This document shows positions 7,092 to 13,111 of a stretch of 13,111 nucleotides of DNA, piece by piece; within the stretch, counting starts at the first letter, position 1, and each line of letters begins with the position of its first letter. The position numbers were made by a program, and so were the translations under genes. The notes beneath the pieces were generated by a model. The model did no database searches. It was not told where the DNA came from and worked only from the letters and a program-made list of their open reading frames with translations. This DNA is from an uncultured Asticcacaulis sp. (lineage in GTDB: Bacteria > Pseudomonadota > Alphaproteobacteria > Caulobacterales > Caulobacteraceae): positions 1 through 13,111 of the forward strand of contig CAMLLA010000078.1 in the NCBI GenBank assembly GCA_946480525.1, read 5' to 3'.

Positions 7092-7433
7092 ATGTCGCAC
7101 ATTATTTTGAGACGTCCTGATGGTGGCCGTGTAGCGGTTCGAAAGAGTGACGTCGCCGTGGTGCAGCGTTCCCCATGGGGCAGTATTGTGATCTTAGCTA
7201 GCAACTCCTCATCCGTCGAAGTTGAATATACTGTTGAGGAACTGACTGCATTATTGCCTGATCTACGCTTTCATGCAAATGACACAATCCTTAATCCAGA
7301 TCATATCATTTCTGTTAGTGAAACGCCAAAAGGACTGGATTACATTGTGGCCGGAGGCGTGACGCTAACCCAATCCGATGCCGATATCGATCAATACATC
7401 GCTGCTATGCAAAAAATTGGCGCGGTAGTTTAA
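7092..7433 (+). CDS. Small beta-rich hypothetical protein, 113 residues
   Basis: I do not recognise this family with certainty. The gene starts 21 nt after the protease stop, with GGAA six bases before its ATG, so it is probably the last gene of the operon. Residues 1-60 read as alternating strands (IILRRPDGGRVAV, SDVAVVQRSPWGSIVIL, VEVEYTVEELTALLP). The pattern recalls FlbD-like small proteins, in which a substrate-like loop precedes a strand and an ES/EE-V helix, but the match is by eye and weak. Residues 61-113 contain a second strand set (TILNPDHIISVSETPKGLDYIVAG) and a short C-terminal helix. A repeat of the same mini-fold in the two halves is possible. There is no signal peptide or membrane segment. 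The role may be to bind or regulate the protease or membrane protein. Confidence 0.72.
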   Translation: MSHIILRRPDGGRVAVRKSDVAVVQRSPWGSIVILASNSSSVEVEYTVEELTALLPDLRFHANDTILNPDHIISVSETPKGLDYIVAGGVTLTQSDADIDQYIAAMQKIGAVV

Positions 7434-7627
7434 TTTTATTCAAAAGGAAAAAGGGTTCAGAGCCACTTCCCTTCCACCTCATCTTCGGCGCGCAGTTCTC
7501 TTCAACGGTTGAGATTCGCGCATATAGATGCCTTTGAGCTACGTTATGAGACAAAGTAGACTTTTGAGAACAACCATATATTGAAATTAATCAGGGGATT
7601 AAGTTCGACACTTGGCAGAAACTGTAA
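7434..7627. other. Spacer after the four-gene operon, no gene seen
   Basis: This 194-nt stretch has no hairpin followed by a U-tract and no tRNA. A GC-richer patch near 7465-7500 reads on the minus strand as a very short frame ending in a stop (EDEVEGKWL). It is too short to call and could be the debris of a former gene. A TTGAGA near 7564 might begin a promoter for the next gene, but its -10 partner is poor. Confidence 0.4.
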
Positions 7628-8521
7628 ATGACAAATGGCCTCCCAATATATTACCTTAGAAAAGCCGAAGGAATTCGACCACAGCTCTGGAAAGTCGACG
7701 ATGATGGCACCTGGGGAATTACCCCATTGCGTACAGCAAAGCCAATTCCGACGTCACCCGACCGCCAAATTTGGGATATCCACGCCGAGTCAGGTTGGCG
7801 GAAGGAGCAGTTTGTCGAACCTAAACTTGCACCGGGAAAATATTATCAGCGTATCGCTCGCCCCTACGCTTTCGATACATCTTTTGGATGTCCCATTACA
7901 GAAGCCGATCAGCGATACATCGCCGAGGCATTAGGACAACTCGAAGTCTTCTGTCGGGACCTTGATGCAATTTGCAGAACCGTGCATCCGGCCAAAGAAA
8001 ACTTCGGTACGTTCGGTCATGACATTCGCAACCTGCCTATCCTCGCATGCACCGAAATAGAAGCCCACTGGAAAGGTGTCCTCCGCCTTAATGGTCGCCA
8101 AGGAAGATCCACGACTGACTATGTGTCTTTGCACTCCGTCATGAAGTTGAATAACTACGAGCTACGTTTCAATCGTTACATTTGGCTGGGCGAATTTTGC
8201 CCGTTTAAGAACTGGGGCAATGCACGGACTGCAACTGCCGATTTGCCTTGGTATGCCGCTTACAATGGGGTGAAGCATAATCGAGAGCAGGAATTCCATA
8301 GCGCGAGCCTCGAGCAAGCCTTCAGCGCGATAGCCGCGTGCGCGATTCTATTAATAGCCCAATTTGGCCCTCAAGGGCTCGGATATATCGATCAGACCCA
8401 AACCGGCCTGTTCTCCTATTTCGGGTTCACCGAATACCCCGAATGGGACATCTCTGACCATTATGTTGATTGGCTGACAGAATCGGGCGGCGAATTTCGG
8501 TCGATAGAATATCCTTGGTGA
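7628..8521 (+). CDS. Hypothetical protein with HEPN-like helical C-terminal half
   Basis: This 297-residue soluble protein has no signal peptide or membrane helix. Residues 1-90 are mixed and rich in Trp and Pro. Residues 92-185 look helical, with FGHDIRNLPILACTEIEAHW at 129-148. Residues 208-242 contain WYAAYNGVKHNREQEFH followed by an Ala-rich helix. The N-x-VKHNR-x(4)-H arrangement is typical of uncharacterised bacterial proteins with a buried polar helix face, and resembles HEPN-type helical bundles whose Rx4-6H motif can be a ribonuclease site (here R219 to H224 gives Rx4H). This is suggestive, not proof. The start has only a weak ribosome-binding site. The gene is separated from the upstream operon by about 195 nt and is convergent with the hydrolase gene, 37 nt away. 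Confidence 0.78.
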   Translation: MTNGLPIYYLRKAEGIRPQLWKVDDDGTWGITPLRTAKPIPTSPDRQIWDIHAESGWRKEQFVEPKLAPGKYYQRIARPYAFDTSFGCPITEADQRYIAEALGQLEVFCRDLDAICRTVHPAKENFGTFGHDIRNLPILACTEIEAHWKGVLRLNGRQGRSTTDYVSLHSVMKLNNYELRFNRYIWLGEFCPFKNWGNARTATADLPWYAAYNGVKHNREQEFHSASLEQAFSAIAACAILLIAQFGPQGLGYIDQTQTGLFSYFGFTEYPEWDISDHYVDWLTESGGEFRSIEYPW

Positions 8522-8558
8522 CAAAGCTGGAATTTCGGGAACGGGATAACAATTGACT

Positions 8559-9641
8559 CTACTCCCCCTCCGTCCCCCTCAACAACTCCGCCAAATCCGC
8601 CTTCCAGAACTTCGCCCAGGTATGGGTGCCGTGGCCGCGCGTGTCGGGCGAAGACGGAATAAGCCGGTAGGTCACGGTTTTCAGGCGCGGCAGGACCGTT
8701 TCGGGGATATTCAGTTCCGGCGGGTTGATAAAATCGTCCGCCGAGTTGATCCACACGGTCGGCGCGGTGATCTTTTCCAGGCCCGGCAGCGGATTATAGG
8801 TCCGCGACGAATCGAACTGATAGAGGAAGTCGTTGGCGTCGCGTGAGGCGATGTCCTTGGCGATGCGCTCACGGACAAAAGCTTCGGCGGCTTCGCGCGT
8901 CGGATACTGCGCCTGGAAATATTCCGGCGCGCTGCCGGCCATGACCGACAGGGCCGCTGCCGTGCGCAGGCCCTGCACCGGCGGGGTCGTGTAATTGCCG
9001 CCCTGCCAGGCCGGATCGGCGCGGATGGCGTCCATGGCGGCGACGCGCCACATCCGGTTGCGGCCGGCGATTTCGACCGGCTGGCAAGCCATCGGCATCA
9101 GGGCGTCGGCAAAGTCCGGATGGGCTTCGGCCCAGACGAAGATGTGCATGCAGCCCATGGACGTGCCGAAGATCAGGCGCAGGCGCTCGACACCAAAGGC
9201 CGCTTTCAGCATCTGCCGCTGGGCTTCGACCATGTCGGCATAGTCGTACTTCGGAAAGGCCATGCGCAGACCATCGGATGGCTTTGACGAGGCACCGTGG
9301 CCGATATTGTCGGGCAGGATGATGAAGTATTGCGCCGTATCCAGCGGCTGGCCCGGGCCATAGAGTTCGTCGGCAAACTGCGGCGCCAGGAACTGCGCAC
9401 CCGAACCGCCCGTGCCGTGCAGGATCATGACGGCATTTTCGATGCGGCCCGCGCTGTCGCGCCTTGGCGTCCCCAGCGTGCGGTAATGCATGCGCAGGTC
9501 TTTCAGTTTTTCGCCCGTGCCGAATGTGAAATCGTGCAGGACCACCTCGCCCTCGGTCACGGCAGGCCCGGCGACCGCCGCCGGCGCGATCAGGCAAAGG
9601 GCTGCGCCAAGGCTGAGGGAGAGGTTTCGAAACGCGATCAT
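8559..9641 (-). CDS. Secreted alpha/beta hydrolase, homoserine O-acetyltransferase (MetX)-like fold
   Basis: The protein has 360 residues and begins with a signal peptide (1-24, LSLGAALCLIAPAAVAG). The mature part has an alpha/beta hydrolase fold. LHGTGGSG at 74-81 is the oxyanion loop region, LPDNIGHGASSKP at 109-121 is a MetX-like segment, and the nucleophile elbow is GTSMG with S161. The acid is D302 or D303 in NSADDFINPP, and the base is probably H337 in RGHGTHTW. True MetX enzymes are cytosolic and acetylate homoserine, so an exported copy is more likely an esterase or hydrolase of unknown substrate. GAGGTG lies 5 nt before the ATG. It stands alone on its strand, diverging from the adhesin-E-like gene, and its GC-rich composition fits the host chromosome. 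Confidence 0.92.
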   Translation of the reverse strand: MIAFRNLSLSLGAALCLIAPAAVAGPAVTEGEVVLHDFTFGTGEKLKDLRMHYRTLGTPRRDSAGRIENAVMILHGTGGSGAQFLAPQFADELYGPGQPLDTAQYFIILPDNIGHGASSKPSDGLRMAFPKYDYADMVEAQRQMLKAAFGVERLRLIFGTSMGCMHIFVWAEAHPDFADALMPMACQPVEIAGRNRMWRVAAMDAIRADPAWQGGNYTTPPVQGLRTAAALSVMAGSAPEYFQAQYPTREAAEAFVRERIAKDIASRDANDFLYQFDSSRTYNPLPGLEKITAPTVWINSADDFINPPELNIPETVLPRLKTVTYRLIPSSPDTRGHGTHTWAKFWKADLAELLRGTEGE

Positions 9642-9704
9642 TATGGCACCTCAAAAAGGGCCTGGATGACAAACGGCGCCAGGCCGCGGCTGCTCAGGCG
9701 CATA

Positions 9705-9832
9705 CCTTATAAGGCACGTGCGTCCGGCGACAGTGAGAAAAGGGGCCGCTCTCCCGCACACCCCTTATGCGGGAAGACTGTTGCACCGCAGCAAACGCGA
9801 CTATAGGTTGCCTTCCATTGCGACTCATTGCG
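9705..9832. promoter_or_regulatory. Control region between divergent hydrolase and adhesin-E-like genes
   Basis: The 252-nt divergent spacer (9642-9893) contains a perfect palindrome CCTTATAAGG (9705-9714). It also holds an inverted repeat TCCCGCA/TGCGGGA (9752-9758 and 9768-9774), and a direct repeat CATTGCG at 9816-9822 and 9826-9832, exactly one helical turn apart. The last resembles tandem half-sites for an activator or response regulator upstream of the plus-strand promoter. None matches a motif I can name. Confidence 0.35.
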
Positions 9833-9862
9833 GTGGACGCGGTGGCCCGTCGTTTGCAGGCG

Positions 9863-9868
9863 TATAAT
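9863..9868 (+). promoter_or_regulatory. Consensus -10 box before the adhesin-E-like gene
   Basis: TATAAT is a perfect -10 hexamer placed 25 nt before the ATG at 9894. The region 16-18 nt upstream (near 9839-9846) is GGTGG-like and is a poor -35, so the promoter may need an activator, perhaps through the CATTGCG repeats at 9816-9832. Confidence 0.45.
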
Positions 9869-9893
9869 GGGTTGGTTTTCCAAAGAGGGGTTT

Positions 9894-10418
9894 ATGAAGA
9901 AGCTTGGCTGGATCGCAGCGCTGGCGTTGATGTTTGGCGGCTCTGCCGCCCACGCGCAACAACCGGGGACATTCATCGCTGCCTGGTTGCTGGACGGAAC
10001 CATGTCGGCCTTCGTCGACAAGGCGTCCATCTACCGCAGTGGCGAGACGGTATCGGCCTGGGTCAAGGTCTTCTATTTCGATGACCAGGTGCAGGACAAG
10101 GTCGCCTACCGGACCAGCCGCGTGACGGTCAACTGCCTGGCGTCCAGCATGTGGATGGTCTCGACCTCGACCTATGACAAGAAGGGCAACCCGATCGATT
10201 CGGTGGATTACAGCAGCCTCGGTCCCAAATGGACGATCATCGAGCCGGACAGCTTCCCCAGCCAGATCGCCAACTTTCTGTGCGCGAACGATATCGAAAC
10301 CGACTATGCCGACAGCAAACTGCTTGGCGACGACTATCCGGCCGCGGCCGCGCAATATATCTACGACCACTATAACTCTGCCGGCAACAAGACCGGTGGC
10401 CGGCGCCAGGGGTTCTGA
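9894..10418 (+). CDS. Secreted surface-adhesin-E-like protein
   Basis: I start this 174-residue protein at 9894 because AGAGGGG (9884-9890) lies three bases upstream and it begins with a clear signal peptide (MKKLGWIAALALMFGGSAAHA, cleaved near 21). The longer frame from 9828 would bury that signal. The mature domain follows the surface-adhesin E pattern: MSAFVDKASIYRSGETVSAWVK (38-59), a strand SRVTVNC with C81, YDKKGNPIDS (94-103) and WTIIEPDSFPSQIANFLC ending at C130. C81 and C130 could form a disulfide in the periplasm. The family was named from Haemophilus protein E, but most alphaproteobacterial members are untested periplasmic or surface proteins. It is monocistronic as far as can be seen; only a weak 5-bp hairpin (GGGCA/TGCCC) follows the stop. 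Confidence 0.82.
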   Translation: MKKLGWIAALALMFGGSAAHAQQPGTFIAAWLLDGTMSAFVDKASIYRSGETVSAWVKVFYFDDQVQDKVAYRTSRVTVNCLASSMWMVSTSTYDKKGNPIDSVDYSSLGPKWTIIEPDSFPSQIANFLCANDIETDYADSKLLGDDYPAAAAQYIYDHYNSAGNKTGGRRQGF

Positions 10419-10471
10419 GAAGGGCATCCCTGCCCCTAAAGGTGGAAACACGCGCGACGAAATCCGGCGAT

Positions 10472-10499
10472 TTGACGGATCTCCGTGACGGAACGTCAA
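10472..10499. promoter_or_regulatory. Nested inverted repeat upstream of the membrane-protein gene
   Basis: TTGACG (10472-10477) and CGTCAA (10494-10499) form an outer stem, and TCCG-TGA-CGGA (10482-10492) forms an inner one. TTGACGG recurs at 10521-10527, about 60 nt before the likely start codon, where it could be a -35 box. It may be an operator or leader hairpin for the next operon. No U-tract follows, so it is not an intrinsic terminator of the preceding gene. Confidence 0.35.
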
Positions 10500-10588
10500 G
10501 AACATCTGTCGCTTAAGGTGTTGACGGTGTCGCTAAAGTTGTGCGAGCATCTTGCGGGGAATTCGAATTGCCGAATTTGGGCCGGGGC

Positions 10589-11209
10589 ATGTTATCTAAC
10601 ATTTTGGATTTGGCGAAAGCTAAAGGCAATGGCGTAATCGTACTGACGATAATCGCCTGGATGACATTTGGCGCCATGGGCGCAACCCTCTGGAGCATCG
10701 CGCTACGCGGTATATGGACGGAAATCGGCGCAGCGTTTGTACAGGGCATCTTGAGCGCAGCGGCTATCTTTTCGGCTTTTTGGCTTCAAAGCCAGCAAAA
10801 CCGGACGACGCGAAAGCATGAAGCTGAGAGTGCGGCCGAGGCGGCTCGACACCAAGACCGCAAAGAGCTGATATTTACTTTCGGCCTTATTGAATCAGCT
10901 CAAATTTTATTTGATCAGATATGTAATAGCGCAAACAAATCTCCAGAATTCGACAATCATAAAGATGCGTATATTGTTATGACACAACAAGAAATGTCGT
11001 ACCAAAATACCATAAACTGCATGCAGCTGTCTGACGACAAATATATATCAGCCATCACAAATCTAAAAAGATTGACAGTCCTTATGTATAGTCTCTTGTC
11101 AAAAGAATCTTTCGATTTAGATAAAGCAAAATACGTCTCAGCATACCTTAGAGAAAACACAAAAGATTTAGTTGAAGCGGCAGAAAAATTGGAAACGAAT
11201 ACGTTATGA
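10589..11209 (+). CDS. Two-helix membrane protein with helical cytoplasmic domain
   Basis: I do not recognise this protein. From the ATG at 10589 it has 206 residues. Two hydrophobic segments (about 14-37, GVIVLTIIAWMTFGAMGATLW, and 44-67, IGAAFVQGILSAAAIFSAFW) are followed by a charged helix SQQNRTTRKHEAESAAEAARHQDRK in two parts, likely a coiled coil. A soluble helical domain follows to the end. In-frame alternatives are GTG 10541 and TTG 10568, the latter with GGGGA seven bases upstream; the Shine-Dalgarno evidence is weak for all three. From about 10860 the gene is strikingly AT-rich compared with its flanks, which suggests acquisition. Its stop overlaps the next gene's start (ATGA), so the two are one unit. 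A membrane anchor followed by a helical bundle is a plan shared with various phage-resistance effectors, but no specific match is claimed. Confidence 0.75.
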   Translation: MLSNILDLAKAKGNGVIVLTIIAWMTFGAMGATLWSIALRGIWTEIGAAFVQGILSAAAIFSAFWLQSQQNRTTRKHEAESAAEAARHQDRKELIFTFGLIESAQILFDQICNSANKSPEFDNHKDAYIVMTQQEMSYQNTINCMQLSDDKYISAITNLKRLTVLMYSLLSKESFDLDKAKYVSAYLRENTKDLVEAAEKLETNTL

Positions 11210-12048
11210 CCGAAGGACCATTGTCAGACACTGTTGAGCTTATTGTTCCTGCCAATGGCGAGGCCGTTCCGTTGGAGGCGGTGACGACCTCCGCCCAGGC
11301 GTGGAGCGATCTGCTGAGTGCAGTGACCAGGCCCAGGCGTCACAGCAGAAAGCCAATCCAGAAACTTGTATCGGATATAAGCCGAGGCTCTTACCGCTTC
11401 GCCCTTCAATACAGAAGCGAAGACGATCTGGACGAAGCTTTGGTCCACGCCTTAGGGCTGATAATGGACGAGGCAGGTGGGCGGCGTCGGGCGGGATTGG
11501 TATCTGCCTGTTCCCAGGAGAAAAACAGGCAATTTCTTCAGCCCCCTCATCGAAGCATACTCGCCGACCCTATGGTGAGACGGAGTCTTCGCAAGCTCTA
11601 TTGGGCATTGAGTGAACTGAAGGCCAAGTCCTTTTCAGTTGTCTTCAAGGGACGGACCTACACAGCAGAGGTCGGGGCCCATCCTGTTGATCAGTTTAGC
11701 GCGATGTTCAAGGCGCCGGACATCGAAAGCGACGTGTTTGAGGTAAACCTCGAGCTCATCCAATATGATGCAACTGACCGAAAAATGAGCTGTCTATTTT
11801 GCGGAATTTTCTACAGCTTCCAGGTTTCCGGGGACGATTTTGGAACGTTCGTTGTGAATATGGACCAAAACAAATTGACCGGAGCCATCCTGAGATGCCG
11901 CGTAAGGCACATATTTGGTCGCGTAGGAACGGGTCATCAGCGTCTCAACCTGGTTGAGGTAATTGGTTGGGCGCCATACCCAGAATATACCATTCGGCCA
12001 ATACCAAGGGGTATTTTTGTCGAGGTTCCAACGTCGGAACCTGTCTGA
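11206..12048 (+). CDS. Hypothetical protein, 280 residues, coupled to the membrane-protein gene
   Basis: The family is not recognised. The ATG overlaps the preceding TGA by four bases, which points to translational coupling and a functional pair. Residues 1-95 begin VELIVPANGEAVPLEAV and include DISRGSYRFALQYRSEDDLDEAL, a pattern seen in N-terminal domains of uncharacterised soluble proteins in accessory regions. Residues 125-140 are a basic helix (RRSLRKLYWALSELKAK). The second half (142-275) is strand-rich, with FSVVFKGRTYTAEVG, EVNLELIQYDATDRKMSCLFCG and a closing stretch VEVIGWAPYPEYTIRPIP. The CLFCG pair lacks partner cysteines and is probably not a zinc site. It has no signal peptide or membrane segment. 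Base composition is intermediate between the AT-rich partner and the GC-rich flanks. Confidence 0.78.
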   Translation: MTEGPLSDTVELIVPANGEAVPLEAVTTSAQAWSDLLSAVTRPRRHSRKPIQKLVSDISRGSYRFALQYRSEDDLDEALVHALGLIMDEAGGRRRAGLVSACSQEKNRQFLQPPHRSILADPMVRRSLRKLYWALSELKAKSFSVVFKGRTYTAEVGAHPVDQFSAMFKAPDIESDVFEVNLELIQYDATDRKMSCLFCGIFYSFQVSGDDFGTFVVNMDQNKLTGAILRCRVRHIFGRVGTGHQRLNLVEVIGWAPYPEYTIRPIPRGIFVEVPTSEPV

Positions 12049-12118
12049 TTAATGACTCAGGCGACGTCTGCCAAAACCAGAAAACCAATCGCAAGGTTCA
12101 TTATACTGACGCGTCTCC

Positions 12119-12775
12119 TTAAATCAGGTGCCTTGGCGCTTCCGGCGGTGCGTGATGCGCTTCCCTGTCCTCCGCGTCCGTGGCAACCGGCTGCCCAAGG
12201 CGTGCGGTGATCGTCTGGCGGGCGTTTTCGACGATGTGCTTCTGCGCTTCGGAGGACTTGACCGCACGCGCCATCACCACAGCCCCGGCCAGTTCGCTCA
12301 ACAGCACCACCGCCTGCGTATAGGCTTCGGCCTGCGCAAAGCCCATCATTTCGAACTGCGCGGCGATCAGGCTCTGAAGCCGCCCCATCCCCGCCTCGAA
12401 CCGCCTGCGGGCAGACGCTCCCAGCCGCGCCACATCGCCTGCGCACGCCGGCACCGGACAGCCCTGCCCAGGCTTGTTGACGTGCGACAATGACAGATAG
12501 TGCTCGATATAGGCCATCAGCCCCTGATGGGGGATAAGCCCGCGCGTCCGGGTGGCGAAGCGCTCGCATGTCTTGTCGAACATGACCTCTATGGCCTGCT
12601 CGATGAGATCGTCCTTGGACTCGAAATGGGCATAGAAGCCGCCGTGGGTCAGGCCCTGCCGTTTCATCAGCGTCGCGACCGACAGGCCGTCCGGCCCGTT
12701 TTCACGCAAAAGCATCGCGGCTTCGGTGAGGAGCCTGACGCGCGTGCGTTGCTTATGGTCTGTCCCGTACCGCAA
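12119..12775 (-). CDS. TetR/AcrR family transcriptional repressor
   Basis: This 218-residue DNA-binding protein starts with TTG at 12775, supported by AGGAAG five bases upstream. The N-terminal helix-turn-helix spans about 12-58, with DGLSVATLMKRQGLTHGGFY (29-48) followed by AHFESKDDLIEQA, the classic TetR signature. The C-terminal ligand/dimer domain contains PGQGCPVPACAGDVARLG, with cysteines at 106 and 111 plus C70. This is a motif of a subgroup often linked to oxidoreductases or efflux genes and possibly thiol-reactive. The tail from about 196 is charged and disordered. No obvious target gene lies beside it: its left neighbour is convergent, and the divergent gene to the right is a Tad-like protein more than 240 nt away. 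Palindromes upstream could be its own operator. Confidence 0.93.
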   Translation of the reverse strand: MRYGTDHKQRTRVRLLTEAAMLLRENGPDGLSVATLMKRQGLTHGGFYAHFESKDDLIEQAIEVMFDKTCERFATRTRGLIPHQGLMAYIEHYLSLSHVNKPGQGCPVPACAGDVARLGASARRRFEAGMGRLQSLIAAQFEMMGFAQAEAYTQAVVLLSELAGAVVMARAVKSSEAQKHIVENARQTITARLGQPVATDAEDREAHHAPPEAPRHLI

Positions 12776-13016
12776 ACGATCTTCCTGGATGATCCGCCCG
12801 TTAACAACTCTAGGCCATGCCGGCCCAAACGTCTACAGGCGTCGCGCCCGATCGGGCACGGTAAAATCATAACCCGTTCAATGGCTTGAACCCCCGCCTG
12901 AGGGCCCCGCATGGTTAACGGGACACCCCCGTTTATTAACGAGGTCTTTTCACGTTTAGGCAAGTCCGGGCGATTATTAATGGATGACATCAGAACGTTC
13001 CGGCTAGGGGACCATC
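12776..13016. promoter_or_regulatory. Palindrome-rich divergent spacer between tetR-like gene and Tad-like gene
   Basis: No gene is seen here. Three symmetric elements occur. GCCCGATCGGGC (12846-12857) is a perfect 12-bp palindrome, about 70 bp before the repressor start. GTTCAATGGCTTGAAC (12876-12891) is a 6-bp inverted repeat around TGGC. CCCGTTAAC (12797-12805) recurs inverted as GTTAACGGG (12914-12922) and, with an insertion, as CCCGTTTATTAAC (12928-12940). The last two form a stem AACGGG/CCCGTT. TetR dimers bind such sites, so autoregulation is plausible. TTAAC half-sites also recall CtrA boxes but lack the TTAA-N7-TTAA spacing. Confidence 0.4.
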
Positions 13017-13111
13017 ATGCTTCGCTTTGGGCGCACCTGCGGGCGCGCATTCATGCGCTGCGCTTCGGGCAGTGTCAGCACACTGTTCGCCTTCGGCCTT
13101 CCCGTCATTAT
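13017..13111 (+). CDS. Start of a TadE/TadG-like (Flp pilus) protein, cut by window edge
   Basis: An ATG at 13017 follows AGGGGA by five bases and opens a frame of 31 codons that runs off the right edge. The N-terminus is basic (MLRFGRTCGRAFMRC) and then reads GSVSTLFAFGLPVI. This matches the N-terminal pattern of Tad-type pilus proteins, where a conserved Gly and a hydrophobic helix (typically G-x-VA-x-xFALxLP) form the single membrane anchor. In TadG-family proteins this helix is followed by a long periplasmic domain, sometimes a VWA domain. Only the anchor is visible, so TadE, TadF and TadG cannot be told apart. An unusual feature is the three Cys/Ser-rich residues before the helix. Confidence 0.6.
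   Translation, partial: MLRFGRTCGRAFMRCASGSVSTLFAFGLPVI

Noticed and set aside
8544..8554. GGATAACAATT, identical to part of the E. coli lac operator
   Set aside because: Only the right half matches; the left half and the flanks do not. It lies between convergent gene ends, so chance is the best explanation. Vector contamination is unlikely because the neighbouring bases differ from cloning vectors.
9752..9774. TCCCGCA/TGCGGGA hairpin as a terminator
   Set aside because: It lies between divergent genes and no U-tract follows directly on either strand.
9825..10505. Minus-strand frame of 226 codons
   Set aside because: It is opposite the adhesin-E-like gene, which has a signal peptide, a ribosome-binding site and a recognisable domain; the antisense product has none.
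12057..12569. Minus-strand frame of 170 codons
   Set aside because: It overlaps the TetR gene in another frame; the TetR frame carries the helix-turn-helix signature.
12915..12940. Possible CtrA binding site
   Set aside because: TTAAC half-sites are 21 bp apart, not the TTAA-N7-TTAA arrangement.
12667..12990. Minus-strand frame of 107 codons spanning the tetR promoter
   Set aside because: It overlaps the TetR start in another frame, and its composition is not protein-like.

Overview
The window looks like chromosomal DNA of a GC-rich alphaproteobacterium, most likely a member of the Caulobacteraceae (Caulobacter, Asticcacaulis or Brevundimonas type). The main clues are a very large TonB-dependent receptor with the N-terminal plug sequence typical of the Xanthomonas/Caulobacter receptor class, a flavin-dependent halogenase directly behind it, and what looks like the first residues of a Tad-pilus type protein at the right edge. 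The genus is an inference from protein families, not from a marker gene.

Layout. Positions 1-4648 (minus strand) hold a nutrient-acquisition pair: a TonB-dependent receptor, a strong intrinsic terminator, and a tryptophan-halogenase-family flavoprotein that runs off the left edge. Positions 4649-5298 form a long non-coding junction with operator-like palindromes, a GC-rich block of inverted repeats and a candidate promoter. Positions 5299-7433 (plus strand) are a visibly AT-richer, tightly packed four-gene operon: a 64-residue protein, a three-helix membrane protein, a cytosolic-looking trypsin-fold serine protease and a 113-residue beta-rich protein. An unrecognised 297-residue, possibly HEPN-like protein follows at 7628-8521. 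I see no known named system here; this is the best candidate for something undescribed.

Positions 8559-10418 return to GC-rich sequence: a secreted MetX-like alpha/beta hydrolase (minus) diverges from a secreted surface-adhesin-E-like protein (plus). Positions 10589-12048 are a second accessory pair, a two-helix membrane protein with a helical cytoplasmic tail and a 280-residue unknown protein, overlapping by 4 nt; the first gene is again AT-rich. Positions 12119-12775 (minus) encode a TetR-family repressor with a TTG start. A palindrome-rich spacer follows, then the start of a TadE/TadG-like protein cut by the right edge.

How the parts work together: the receptor and halogenase probably form one substrate-uptake/modification locus. 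The AT-rich genes appear to be horizontally acquired insertions between core genes. Close spacing supports co-expression inside each insertion, but their functions are unproven. No tRNA, rRNA, CRISPR array, transposase or integrase was found.
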